Positions 54,433 through 63,957 of a stretch of DNA of 64,000 nucleotides are shown in pieces. Source of the stretch: Hoylesella nanceiensis DSM 19126 = JCM 15639 (GTDB taxonomy: Bacteria; Bacteroidota; Bacteroidia; Bacteroidales; Bacteroidaceae); contig NZ_KB904328.1 of the NCBI RefSeq assembly GCF_000379965.1, positions 124,001 to 188,000 of the forward strand. The letters are read 5' to 3'. Positions within the stretch are counted from its first letter, which is position 1; every line of letters starts with the position of its first letter. The position numbers and the translations under genes are program-made. The notes beneath the pieces are model-generated. The model saw nothing but the letters and a program-made list of their open reading frames with translations, was not told where the DNA came from and ran no database searches.

Positions 54433-54939
54433 TTAGTAACCTAACTTTTGTAGCACCTCATTGCTAATGTCTATCTTTGGCGATGCAAATATAATGCCTG
54501 CATCAGACGCTCTGTCGAGAACAAGACTGTATCCTCTTAGCTCTGAGATTTCTTTTACTACATTATATATCTCTTCTTGCAATGGAGCTATTAACGCTGT
54601 GCGTTTCTTAAAGAGCTCTCCTTCTGGACCAAAGTATTTTCTTTTTAACTCAGAGGCTTCTTTCTCTTTCTTCATTATCGCATCTTGCTTTGTCTTTTTT
54701 TGCTCTTCTGACAAGAAAACGACTTCGTTTTGATAATTCTTATACATTGTAGCTGCCTCGGTATTCAATGCTTCTACCTCTGCTTGCCACTTCTTACTCA
54801 CTTGGTTTAGCTGCTCGTTTGCACGCTCATAAGCTGGCACATTCTTTAAAATATACTCCATATCAATGAGCGCAAACTTCTGTGCTGAAGCACTAATTGC
54901 CATAACAAGCAATGTAAGTGATAACAATATTTTTTTCAT
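54433..54939 (-). CDS. OmpH/Skp-family periplasmic chaperone, paralogue 1
   Basis: It has a signal peptide (1-19, ending ASAQ), the start motif FALIDMEYILKNVPAYE typical of Bacteroidota OmpH, a coiled coil (about 40-115) and the closing YSLVLDRASDAGIIFASPKIDIS, where D-[AS]-G-I-[IV]-[FY] is conserved in the family. At 168 residues it is normal. It lies 50 nt after bamA and is probably cotranscribed with it. Confidence 0.92.
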   Translation of the reverse strand: MKKILLSLTLLVMAISASAQKFALIDMEYILKNVPAYERANEQLNQVSKKWQAEVEALNTEAATMYKNYQNEVVFLSEEQKKTKQDAIMKKEKEASELKRKYFGPEGELFKKRTALIAPLQEEIYNVVKEISELRGYSLVLDRASDAGIIFASPKIDISNEVLQKLGY

Positions 54940-54989
54940 TATACGTTTCCTTTCTTTTTTAATGATGACGAACTAAAGTATAATATCTT

Positions 54990-57632
54990 TTAGAATTCCT
55001 GTCCTAAGATGAAGTGGAACTGTCCACCACCTTTCTTTCCGGTAGTGTCTTTGTCGAAACCATAAGCGTAATCGATACCCATTAAGCCCACCATTGGTAA
55101 GAAGATACGAACTCCAAGACCTGCAGAACGCTTCAAACTAAATGGATTAAACTTCTTAGCATCATACCAAGCATTACCTCCTTCGACAAATCCTAGACCA
55201 TAGATAGTGGTGTTTCCTAACATAAATGGATAACGAAGCTCGAGTGTTAAGCGGTTATATGCATACGCACCACTACGAGATCGGTTGTTATCTACAGCTA
55301 CTGGGGTGAGTGATCCATTCTCATAACCACGCAATCCCACTGTTTCTGTAGCATAATTGCTTGAATATCCACTCATACCATCACCACCAACTTCGAATGT
55401 TTCGAATGGAGATTTGTTGTATTTGTTGAAGCTTCCGAGGATACCAAACTCAACTCTTGTCATCAATACGAAACACTTCGTACCGCTTGTAAGGGCTGTA
55501 TAGGTCTTACTCTTAAACTTCCACTTGTGATATTCCACCCATCTATACTTCTCTTGTTGCTCTTGTTCGTATGTTTTAGAATTAGAGTTCACAGCAAGAT
55601 TCTTATAATCTTTCTTGAAGATAGACGACCATGGTGGTGTGATAGATACCGAAGCGGTAAACTCTGAACCACGTCTTGGGAACAATTGGTTATCTGTTGA
55701 GGTACGACTTAACGACAAGTTGAAATTCAAGTTGTTTGCATTTCCGTTTGTCATCAAGAAGTATCGCCAGTTCTTTAACGAGTAACGGGTGTACGATAGC
55801 TGTGCAGACAACATGAAATAGTCATCTGGCCAACGTAAACGACGACCCCAACCGAGTGACACACCGAATAGAGTTATATACTTATCTGGGTCATAAAAAC
55901 TCTCATAAGAGTTGCGTCCGTAAACCGAAGAACCGTATAAATAGTTGTAATAGTTATCCGCATAACTTCTATTAAATTGATTGCTGGCGATATCTGTCTG
56001 CTTAGAGAAGTACGCACTCACGCTAAATTGCACTGGACGTTTGCCTCCAAACCAGTTAGTTGAGTAGCTTGCGTTATACGATTGGTAATATCTACCATTG
56101 GTTTGAGCACCTAACGCCAACTGTTCTCCATCACCAATAGGAAGCAATCCACGGTGTTCTTTATTCTTATTAAAGAGGTTACGCATAGAGAAGTTGTTGA
56201 GTTTAAGTCCCACTCTACCGATAACACCTGTCTGACCCCATCCTAATGAGAACTCAACTTGGTCACTTGACTTCTGTTGTAGGTTCCAATTGATGTCTAC
56301 AGTACCGTTTTCTCCATCTGGTTTAACGTCTGGTGACACCTTTTCAGGATCGAAATGTCCCATTGAAGCCAATTCTCTTGCAGAACGCATCAATGCTTCT
56401 TTAGAGAAAAGGTCGCCTGGTTTTGTACGCAACTCACGACGAATTACATTTTCATATAAGCGGTCATTACCATTAATTCTTACGTGGTTGATATACGCTT
56501 TGGGACCTTCTATGATGCGCATCTCTAGATCTACGCTATCACCATCAATGTTTATCTCTGTTGGTTGAAGGTTATAGAAGATATAACCAGAGTTCCAATA
56601 GAGGTTACCCACAGCATCTTCGTCTTCTGTTAGACGTTTATTCAAAAGCTTTTGGTTATACACATCGCCCTTTTTCATACCCAAAGTAGCTTCGAGTTGA
56701 TAAGTAGAATAAACCGAGTTACCCACCCATGAGATGTTACGAAGGTAGTATTTCTTACCTTCATTCACCTTAATTGCGATGTCAACGTGCTTAGAATCGT
56801 AGTTCCAAACGCTGTCTTCCACGATATAAGCATCTTTATAACCTTTCTCGTTGTATAGAGCTATCAGGTTTTGTTTATCTTTTGCCCATCTTTCAGGGGT
56901 ATATTTCTTAGCCTTTAAGAATGAAGATAGCTTACCAGCTTCGTGAGTTTTAGCGAAAGCACCTTTGGTAAACAATCCACCTTTAATACGTTTTGCGCTT
57001 ATTTCTTTATTGCCTTCTAATATAATTTGGTGCACCTTCATTTTCTCTTTCTTGTCAACTGTAATGTCAAGTATCACCTGATTCTTATTAGAAAGGTCGT
57101 CGTGCTGTGTAATTACAACGTCAGCATCTTTAAATCCCTTTTCATCAAAGTAGCGTTTTGCTAATATTTTGGCACGATCGATCATATTTGGGGTGATTTG
57201 TGCACCCTTAAGAAGACCCAATTTCGCCTCCATATCATCTTTTTCTGACTTTTTCAAGCCATAATAGTTAATTACAGAGACTCTAGGTCGTGTTTGAAGA
57301 TGAATATGAAGAAATACTTTATTACCAACAATTGAATCTGCAGAGATCGAAACATTTGAGAAAAGACCATGTTTCCAATATCTTTTTATAGCATCGGTAA
57401 TCTCTGTTCCAGGCACAGAAATAGTCTGTCCCACTGATAAACCCGATATACCTGTAAGCATATAGTCTTCATAACCTTCGACACCCGAAGTGACTAAACC
57501 ACCTATTTCGAGTGTTCTTGGGGCTCCAGCGTAATTAATCTCGGGATTAACCACAACATCTTGACCCATTGCTCGTGCCACAACAAGGGTCGATGTAAGT
57601 GCCGATAATATTATCTTTCTTATATTAGTCAT
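54990..57632 (-). CDS. bamA: Outer-membrane protein assembly factor BamA
   Basis: BamA inserts beta-barrel proteins into the outer membrane. The ATG at 57632 (MTNIRKIILSAL) gives a proper signal peptide; an upstream start 24 codons earlier would bury it. Five POTRA domains span about residues 30-420, with repeated KGDV and P-x-A-[YF]-[IV] patterns. The Omp85 barrel follows, with GGDGMSGY and GLRGYENGS near the C-terminus and the final phenylalanine (ILGQEF) as targeting signal. The length of 880 is normal for Bacteroidota. It sits between uppS and three OmpH genes. Confidence 0.94.
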   Translation of the reverse strand: MTNIRKIILSALTSTLVVARAMGQDVVVNPEINYAGAPRTLEIGGLVTSGVEGYEDYMLTGISGLSVGQTISVPGTEITDAIKRYWKHGLFSNVSISADSIVGNKVFLHIHLQTRPRVSVINYYGLKKSEKDDMEAKLGLLKGAQITPNMIDRAKILAKRYFDEKGFKDADVVITQHDDLSNKNQVILDITVDKKEKMKVHQIILEGNKEISAKRIKGGLFTKGAFAKTHEAGKLSSFLKAKKYTPERWAKDKQNLIALYNEKGYKDAYIVEDSVWNYDSKHVDIAIKVNEGKKYYLRNISWVGNSVYSTYQLEATLGMKKGDVYNQKLLNKRLTEDEDAVGNLYWNSGYIFYNLQPTEINIDGDSVDLEMRIIEGPKAYINHVRINGNDRLYENVIRRELRTKPGDLFSKEALMRSARELASMGHFDPEKVSPDVKPDGENGTVDINWNLQQKSSDQVEFSLGWGQTGVIGRVGLKLNNFSMRNLFNKNKEHRGLLPIGDGEQLALGAQTNGRYYQSYNASYSTNWFGGKRPVQFSVSAYFSKQTDIASNQFNRSYADNYYNYLYGSSVYGRNSYESFYDPDKYITLFGVSLGWGRRLRWPDDYFMLSAQLSYTRYSLKNWRYFLMTNGNANNLNFNLSLSRTSTDNQLFPRRGSEFTASVSITPPWSSIFKKDYKNLAVNSNSKTYEQEQQEKYRWVEYHKWKFKSKTYTALTSGTKCFVLMTRVEFGILGSFNKYNKSPFETFEVGGDGMSGYSSNYATETVGLRGYENGSLTPVAVDNNRSRSGAYAYNRLTLELRYPFMLGNTTIYGLGFVEGGNAWYDAKKFNPFSLKRSAGLGVRIFLPMVGLMGIDYAYGFDKDTTGKKGGGQFHFILGQEF

Positions 57633-57734
57633 CTTAATATATTTTTCTCTTTTTATATTCTTTTGATTGAATTCAATTGTAAGAAGATTGCTTCTTCTTG
57701 GCAATGTTCATCAAGTAGATTGAAAGTGAGGCCT

Positions 57735-58481
57735 TTAGCTCTTACATTCGTTTTCTACTTGCGCTTCTGTTTTACCGAATCTACGTTGTCTTCCTTGATA
57801 ATCTGCAATGGCTTTATGCAGGTCTTCCTCGTTAAAGTCAGGCCAGAACGTATCGCAGAAATACAGTTCTGAGTAAGCAATCTGCCACAATAGATAGTTA
57901 GAAATACGTTGTTCGCCACCTGTTCTGATAAGAAGTTCAGGGTCGGGCATAAAGAATGTCTCCATATTTTGCGACAACATCTCTTCCGTAATATCGTTTA
58001 TTGCAATTTCACCGCTTTGCACTTTCGTTGCAATACGCTTTGTTGCTTCTGTAATTTCCCATCTCGAAGAGTAGCTAAGTGCCACAACCATGGTCATTGC
58101 ACTATTTTTTTCGGTATGAAGTTCAGTTTCTCTCAGTTTCTGTTGCACAGTCTCTGGCAAACGACTCATATCACCTATTACTCTAAAGCGAACGTTATTC
58201 TTCATAAAGATCTCGTCTTCTAACGAAGATAACACAAGTCCCATCAACGCAGCTACTTCGGTTTCAGGTCTGTTCCAGTTCTCAGTTGAGAAAGTATAAA
58301 GGGTTAAGTATTCAACACCTAACCTCACACACTCTGATGTTATGCGTCGAACTGTATCAACACCTGCTTGATGTCCATAGCTTCGATCTTTGCCTTTTTG
58401 AGTCGCCCAACGACCATTTCCATCCATAATAATGGCTATATGGCGTGGAACACGTTGCTTGTCAAGGTTGAAACTTTCCAT
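57735..58481 (-). CDS. uppS: Isoprenyl transferase (undecaprenyl diphosphate synthase)
   Basis: UppS builds the C55 lipid carrier for peptidoglycan and O-antigen. [13 protein letters not shown] holds the metal-binding D20, followed by [10 protein letters not shown] (phosphate binding) and [15 protein letters not shown] and AYSELYF near the C-terminus. The 248-residue length is standard. It is 102 nt upstream of bamA, an order conserved in many Bacteroidota. Confidence 0.95.
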   Translation of the reverse strand: MESFNLDKQRVPRHIAIIMDGNGRWATQKGKDRSYGHQAGVDTVRRITSECVRLGVEYLTLYTFSTENWNRPETEVAALMGLVLSSLEDEIFMKNNVRFRVIGDMSRLPETVQQKLRETELHTEKNSAMTMVVALSYSSRWEITEATKRIATKVQSGEIAINDITEEMLSQNMETFFMPDPELLIRTGGEQRISNYLLWQIAYSELYFCDTFWPDFNEEDLHKAIADYQGRQRRFGKTEAQVENECKS

Positions 58482-58557
58482 TCTTTATCTTTTTGCTTTT
58501 ATTTATTGAGAAGAAAGAGCGTTTCTATTCTCTACCACTCTCACGTCTTTTTATTCT

Positions 58558-59259
58558 TTATTCATCATCGTTATGACATGTTCGGCATTTAGCTGCAAAG
58601 CTATAAGTGAGACTTACTTGCAGAACTGAATAGCTATCGGTGTTTTTAAACATTCCCGACGAAGCAATGCCATAAGGGTCTTTCACTCCATCTAACCCAT
58701 CGCTTAGGGCAAAGTGCATTGCCCATTGAAGAGACAAGTTGGTTCTTTCGCCCAATTTATACTTCAATCCAAGTCCTAAAGGGATATTAGCCGTGAATAC
58801 ATTCTTGATGTTTGATTTCACATAAGTAGCTCCAAGACCACCTAATATATAAGGTGTAAGTCTGCGAGCACCTCGATAATCCTGCCCAGTTCCATAGGGC
58901 CAGAAATTATATTCGTAAACAGCCGACAGGTCGAACACTTTATTTTTGAATGTGTACACATTATTATAATAGGGGGAGTAGAATGTTGCCAAACCCTCAG
59001 AACTGCCCTTTAGTGTTCCAAATGTAGCCTGAACGCCCAATGCCATATAGGGATTTAACACCCTTTTCAGAACGATTGACGCTGCTGGTTGTTGGTTTTT
59101 CAAGACACTTCCATTGAAGTCGCCTTGATAACTCACCAAACCTACGCCTGCACCGATCTCCATTTTATATTCATCATCACTCTGAGCATAAGCTGTTAGG
59201 GCACAAAGCGCCATCAACAAGCAAAGCAAGCGTTTTTCGATGAATATCTTCATAGGCAT
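58558..59259 (-). CDS. DUF6089-type outer-membrane barrel protein
   Basis: It has a signal peptide (about 1-25, ending AYAQ) and a barrel-like body: EIGAGVGLVSYQGDF, ASIVLKRVLNPYMALGVQATFG, NFWPYG and TPYILGGLGATY. It is recognisable as the small barrel protein that sits upstream of uppS-bamA in Bacteroidota. After the last barrel strand the protein ends with KCRTCHNDDE, which contains a CXXCH pattern. Two starts (59259 and 59253) are possible. It lies 76 nt before uppS. Confidence 0.82.
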   Translation of the reverse strand: MPMKIFIEKRLLCLLMALCALTAYAQSDDEYKMEIGAGVGLVSYQGDFNGSVLKNQQPAASIVLKRVLNPYMALGVQATFGTLKGSSEGLATFYSPYYNNVYTFKNKVFDLSAVYEYNFWPYGTGQDYRGARRLTPYILGGLGATYVKSNIKNVFTANIPLGLGLKYKLGERTNLSLQWAMHFALSDGLDGVKDPYGIASSGMFKNTDSYSVLQVSLTYSFAAKCRTCHNDDE

Positions 59260-59294
59260 AGACCAACCTGTTTGTTTTATCTTTTAAATGTCTT

Positions 59295-60695
59295 TTATTT
59301 CACGAATTTTCCTTGAATACCTTTGTAAACCTTACCTGTTGTGCCATAAACAAGCCACAAGTAGTTATCGGTATCCACTGCCATTGCCACTTGAGAAGTA
59401 GCGTTTGCAGATAGACTTGCAAGCTGAATATCAGTGCTTTTTGACCATGTTGCACCCAAATCTTTACTTACATATAGACTTTGCACTTGCTTATTGCTTG
59501 TGCCTGAAACAGCTTCTGCGCCTGTTGCCAATAGCACTTGACCATATTGAGCTACCTGCATGTTGATCAATTCGGGTAGTCTATTACTGCTATTACTGGG
59601 TATTCCGAAGAACGACCATGCGTTGTTCAATGCGCTATTACTGCTATCTACGACCTTACTCCAAGTCACTTGCTTTTGAGTTCCGTCGCCTATATTGTTC
59701 GATAGGTTTCCAACCACCACCAAGCTACTTAGTGTTGGGGTACTTGCTATCTTGTTTTCAAATCCAAATATGTTAACACTTGGGAAATTATTCTTATTGC
59801 TGTCGAGTGTTTCCGCTGTCCATGTAGCACCATTGTCGCTACTTCTTAGCACTTCGTTAGAAGCATTTAAACCATAAAGATTATTGCTATCAGCCGCAAA
59901 CAAACGTGTAACCGAGGTTGAACCAACTGCAGTCCATGTGGTAGCATCGCTACTCTTGTAGATAATTGTGCCATTGATTGAGAAAAGAGTGTTACCCTTC
60001 TTCACCACGTTTTGTGCAAAGTTAGCATCGAAAGTGATGTTAGGCGAAATGGCTGCCCATGTTTTTCCATCGCTTGTAGCGGTTGAATAGGCTTTCACAG
60101 CACTGCCGTTCACACCGAAAACAATCATTTTGCTATTAAAGTTCACCATTCGCATACCTGTTAAAGCAGCCAAATTGGTGTTACTTGTCAATTCATTTTT
60201 CCATTGAAAGCTGTCTGGTTGAGCTGTTAGCACATTCAACTTCAACTTGTAAGTACGCTTGTATGTGCCATTACTGCTATATACCAACACCTCACGCTCA
60301 GTGCTTAAGTCGAGCGTATCGGTTGAGTTATAATAAACAGGCTCGTTTGTTTTAAGGTCTTTTAGATACACAATACCGCCATAACGAGTAGTAAAGTTAC
60401 CTAAAAGCTTCTTTGTATTGGTGCCATAAGGCAACGCTTCGTTGTTATAAATCGTGTTTTCTAACTGATTTATACTGAATTGTATCTTGGTAGGGGTAAT
60501 TTGTTCAAAGTAAACACTATCCTTATCACCTGCCTTTGTCTTTGTATATTTTGTTACAGTAGCTTGAGTTACACTGAAACCAACTATCGCAGTGTCATCG
60601 TATCCTTCAAATTCTGTACCCTCACTTTTCACACATGAGGTCATAAAAGCTACTGCCGAAAGCAGCATAAAGAATGGGTATGCTATTCTTTTCAT
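59295..60695 (-). CDS. DUF6242-type propeller lipoprotein
   Basis: Lipobox MTSC (C21) precedes an N-terminal beta-sandwich (about 35-165) with the TYKLKLNV closing strand, followed by a beta-propeller-like domain. Repeats of the sialidase/BNR type are visible: SSDATTWTAVG, SSDNGATWTAE, SKDLGATWSKS, close to the S-x-D-x-G-x-T-W Asp-box. Catalytic residues of true sialidases are not apparent. It is probably a surface binding or structural protein. It is the first gene of the minus-strand envelope block. Confidence 0.82.
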   Translation of the reverse strand: MKRIAYPFFMLLSAVAFMTSCVKSEGTEFEGYDDTAIVGFSVTQATVTKYTKTKAGDKDSVYFEQITPTKIQFSINQLENTIYNNEALPYGTNTKKLLGNFTTRYGGIVYLKDLKTNEPVYYNSTDTLDLSTEREVLVYSSNGTYKRTYKLKLNVLTAQPDSFQWKNELTSNTNLAALTGMRMVNFNSKMIVFGVNGSAVKAYSTATSDGKTWAAISPNITFDANFAQNVVKKGNTLFSINGTIIYKSSDATTWTAVGSTSVTRLFAADSNNLYGLNASNEVLRSSDNGATWTAETLDSNKNNFPSVNIFGFENKIASTPTLSSLVVVGNLSNNIGDGTQKQVTWSKVVDSSNSALNNAWSFFGIPSNSSNRLPELINMQVAQYGQVLLATGAEAVSGTSNKQVQSLYVSKDLGATWSKSTDIQLASLSANATSQVAMAVDTDNYLWLVYGTTGKVYKGIQGKFVK

Positions 60696-60862
60696 TACGT
60701 TTCTTATTATATTCAGATTGCAAATTTAATGAGAAATCTGCAAATAATAGGCATATTTACTATTATTATATGCAAAATATTAATAACTTTCTATTTTAAA
60801 CTGCTTTTTGTTTATAGTTATAGCCAAAACCATTGCTTTTTATTAAAATATTTACTGTGCAA

Positions 60863-60950
60863 CAAAAGCAGTGCTTTTAGGTTGTAAAAGCATTGATAAT
60901 GAGACATAAAAGCATACAAATTGGGTGACAAAAGCAATGCTTTTACCACC
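60863..60950. repeat. 88-bp intergenic element, copy 11 (4 x 22 bp)
   Basis: Units start at 60863, 60885, 60907 and 60929. Cores: CAAAAGCAGTGCTTTTA, TAAAAGCATTGATAATG, TAAAAGCATACAAATTG, CAAAAGCAATGCTTTTA. One isolated unit-like sequence (CAAAACCATTGCTTTTT) lies out of register at 60825. It is between the DUF6242 gene and the GH92 stop. Confidence 0.92.
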
Positions 60951-61089
60951 CAATTAAAAAACTTTCGTACTACGACAAAATATTATCTTTTTATTTCACA
61001 CATTGCACTTGCTATTTAAAGTGAGCATTTTTGCATTCTAATTCGCCCTTCAACTCACTGCAAACACTGCGCAACGGCACTTTGAATGT

Positions 61090-63237
61090 TTATTTTTTAT
61101 CGCTCATAAAGAATTCAAGTGTACCTCCATTCATGATATCTTTGTAGTCGATATACCAGTTTTTGTAGGTCTTACCATTGAGTTTTATGCCCTTGATATA
61201 AATGTTTTTATCGCTATTGTTATGTGCAATGATGGTGAATGTTTTGCCATTGCCCACGTTTACGTCTACTTTGTTGAACAAAGGAGAGCCGAACCAGTAG
61301 CGACCATCAGCGGGATCAACTTGATACATACCCATTGCTGAAAGAATATACCATGCAGACATCTGTCCAACATCTTCGTTTCCGCTCAATCCATCGAATG
61401 TATTTGTGTATTGAGTGCGCATCACTTCACGAACACCTTTTGCGGTTTTATAGTTCTGTCCCACAAAGTCATACATGTAAAGGATGTGATGACTTGGCTC
61501 ATTTCCGTGTGCATACTGGCCAATTAAACCTGAAATGTCGGGTGAAGCGTCCTTACCTAAATCGCCTTCTACCACAAATAGCGAGTCGAGCTTATTAACA
61601 AAGCGATCTTTTGAACCGAAAAGTTTTATTAAACCAGGCACATCTTGAGGCACAAGCCATGTATATTGCCATGCATTTCCTTCGGTATAATCGTCGTTTC
61701 TGTGACTTGATGCAAATGGATTGAATGGCTCTCTGAACTTACCATTAGCCACTCCACGCATAAAGTTGGTTTTCTTATCAAAGTAATGGTGATAAGATTT
61801 GCCTCGTTTATCAAAGTAGTTAAAGTCGTCTTTATAGCCTAAAGCCTTTGCAACCTTAGCAAGTGAAGCGTCGGCAATAGCATATTCGAGTCCTTTTGCA
61901 ACGGTTTCGTAGGTAGAATCGCTGTTCCAGGGGATATAACCATATTTCTTTAGATTGTCAAGTGAACGTTCATCGAGCATTGCAGAAGCCTTCATTGCAT
62001 TGTAAGCAGCCTTCTTGTCCACATCAAAACCTTTCAAAACGATGTCTGCCAACACTGGAATACCAGGGTTACCAATCATACAATCGGTTTCATTTCCAAC
62101 GAGATGCCACACTGGAAGTTTACCTTGCTCATTGAAAATACTGATGAATGTTTTGGCAATATCTTTTTGTTTCTCTGGGTGAATGATTGTTGCAAGTGGG
62201 TGCCAAGCACGATATGTGTCCCAAAGAGAGAAGATAGTATAATTGGTAAAGTCACCTTTATGCACCTTTCCGTCGGCTCCTCGATACTCACCATTAACGT
62301 CACTGAAGGTCGAAGGCGAGAACATTGAGTGATAAAGACAGGTATAGAACACTGTTTTATCATTGTCGTTAGGTGTTGATACATTAATTTTTGAAAGCTC
62401 ATCATTCCAGCTTTTGTCTGCATTTGCAGCCACTTCGTCGAAGTTCCAGCCTGGAATTTCAGCCTTTAAGTTTGCTTTTGCATTGTCGATGCTCACTGCC
62501 GACAAGCCAACTTTAACCAATAATGGCTGTGGATTGTGTCCTACTGAAAACACACCAACGCTGTCTTGCTCTGTTTTTACAAGTTGAACGGGTTGCGAAA
62601 ACTCTGCTGCAAAGTACACTTTTTGGTCTTTTGCCCAACCAGTTGAATATCTATAACCTGTTACAAGCTTATTGTTTTCTTGTGAGAACTTACATTCTGT
62701 CATCTTATCCCAGCCAATTCCTTGTGCAAGGTTGATCTTGATAAGAGCCTCTTTGTTAGACAATGGGAAGGTGTAACGATGCATTCCCACACGCTTTGTT
62801 GCGGTTAATTCTACCAAAATCTTACTATCTCCAATGCGAACAGTGTAGTATCCAGGACGAACATACTCGCCATCGTGAGAGAATTTCACTGTATAAGCAT
62901 CTTGATCATAGGTTGGAAGGAACGAAATATCGCCCAAATCACCAATACCTGTACCGCTTAAATGGGTGTGAGAGAAGCCTCTTAACACAGAATCTGTGTA
63001 GTGATAGCCAGAACACCAGTCCCAACCTCGGGTGATTTGAGTGGGTCCTAACTGCACAAAACCAAAGGGAACGTTAGCTCCAAGGAACACATGTCCATGC
63101 CCACCAGTACCAATGTAGGGGTTAACCCACTGTGTATAACAGTCTTGTTTGTTGCTTGCTTGTGCTTCATTGCTATGTCCTGCCGCTGCAAAAAGAGCGA
63201 AAGCAAAAGCACACGAGCTAAAAATCGTCTTCAACAT
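61090..63237 (-). CDS. GH92 alpha-mannosidase
   Basis: GH92 enzymes cleave alpha-1,2/1,3-mannose from N-glycans with calcium. A signal peptide (1-27) predicts periplasmic or surface location. Family signatures are present: NPYIGTGGHGHVFLGA and PFGFVQLGPTQ at the N-terminus, HLSGTGIGD, SLWDTYRAWHPL in the middle, HGNEPSHHILYMYD at about 574-587 and GNEDVGQMSAWYILSAMGMY at about 616-635. The 715-residue length is normal. It has its own promoter at 63345-63375. The preferred linkage cannot be inferred. Confidence 0.95.
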   Translation of the reverse strand: MLKTIFSSCAFAFALFAAAGHSNEAQASNKQDCYTQWVNPYIGTGGHGHVFLGANVPFGFVQLGPTQITRGWDWCSGYHYTDSVLRGFSHTHLSGTGIGDLGDISFLPTYDQDAYTVKFSHDGEYVRPGYYTVRIGDSKILVELTATKRVGMHRYTFPLSNKEALIKINLAQGIGWDKMTECKFSQENNKLVTGYRYSTGWAKDQKVYFAAEFSQPVQLVKTEQDSVGVFSVGHNPQPLLVKVGLSAVSIDNAKANLKAEIPGWNFDEVAANADKSWNDELSKINVSTPNDNDKTVFYTCLYHSMFSPSTFSDVNGEYRGADGKVHKGDFTNYTIFSLWDTYRAWHPLATIIHPEKQKDIAKTFISIFNEQGKLPVWHLVGNETDCMIGNPGIPVLADIVLKGFDVDKKAAYNAMKASAMLDERSLDNLKKYGYIPWNSDSTYETVAKGLEYAIADASLAKVAKALGYKDDFNYFDKRGKSYHHYFDKKTNFMRGVANGKFREPFNPFASSHRNDDYTEGNAWQYTWLVPQDVPGLIKLFGSKDRFVNKLDSLFVVEGDLGKDASPDISGLIGQYAHGNEPSHHILYMYDFVGQNYKTAKGVREVMRTQYTNTFDGLSGNEDVGQMSAWYILSAMGMYQVDPADGRYWFGSPLFNKVDVNVGNGKTFTIIAHNNSDKNIYIKGIKLNGKTYKNWYIDYKDIMNGGTLEFFMSDKK

Positions 63238-63344
63238 AATTCTTATTTATCTTTATTCTTATTATTATTTCTTCGTCAATAAGTCGTTGATCTCAAATTC
63301 AATGCGTTCTTCTTATTTTTAGGTAGCAATGAGATTAACAGCTA

Positions 63345-63375
63345 CAAAGATAACGAAAAACTTGATAATAATCAA
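63345..63375 (-). promoter_or_regulatory. Bacteroidota-type promoter of the GH92 gene
   Basis: On the minus strand TTG (63375-63373), 20 nt, TATCTTTG (63352-63345). The leader is about 100 nt. Confidence 0.8.
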
Positions 63376-63667
63376 ACAATTGCACAACATTTATAAGCTA
63401 TTTCGGGCGATTTTTACTCCTCTTTTTCTGCATCTATTTTTCTATTGATTTTTAGGTACTTTTTTATTGCAAATAAGGTGTATTGAACTTGAAACACTGC
63501 TTACACGCTCTTCAAAGACCATAAAAATACTTAAACACCTCATTTACAGCGCATTTACAAACAAAAAGAACGAATACTATTTGCTTTTGTTGCGTTTTGT
63601 GTGCGCAAACACAAGGTTGATTTTCGTCAATAAATACACGTTTTAAGAATATTTTTTGGTGTTTTTC

Positions 63668-63698
63668 TTGCAAACAAAATTGCATTGTCGTAACTTTG
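63668..63698 (+). promoter_or_regulatory. Promoter of small RNA copy B
   Basis: TTG (63668-63670), 20 nt, TAACTTTG (63691-63698). The spacing equals that of copy A. Confidence 0.85.
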
Positions 63699-63703
63699 CA
63701 TCG

Positions 63704-63890
63704 TCAAAAGGTTAATAGATTGTTTAGGTTAGTAGTAATAGATTTATGTTTTTAGTTATTAGTTAAGGTAAAAACAGGATTGTTTAACAGGAGAAATGGA
63801 GGTCGAGAGATTTTCATTTATCAAGAAAGAAATTAAAATTGTTAAACATAAAAAAACGCCATCGCTCGTGTAGAGTAATGGCGTTTTCAC
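63704..63890 (+). ncRNA. Independent small RNA gene, copy B (Bacteroidales-1-like)
   Basis: Promoter at 63668-63698 and terminator at 63853-63886. The first 95 nt match copy A (minus strand, 13128-13225) with only a few changes and two single-base deletions. The central part has drifted, but TGGAGGTCGAGAGATTTT still aligns with TGGACGTCGTGAGACATT, and TGTTTAACA/TGTTAAACA is kept. It lies between the GH92 promoter region and a repeat array. The match to the Bacteroidales-1 RNA family is from memory of its description. Confidence 0.75.
63853..63886 (+). terminator. Terminator of small RNA copy B
   Basis: AAAACGCCAT pairs with ATGGCGTTTT around a 14-nt loop, followed by CACTT. The stem sequence differs from that of copy A. 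Confidence 0.82.
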
Positions 63891-63957
63891 TTATATATAG
63901 GTTAAGTAGGTCGCTAACCGAAAGCAATTAGATCTCAATCATTTACTCTTCGCAACA

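Noticed and set aside
59295-60695. DUF6242 protein as a sialidase
   Set aside because: Asp-box-like repeats are visible, but the catalytic arginine triad and tyrosine are not, and the lipoprotein has a different N-terminal domain.
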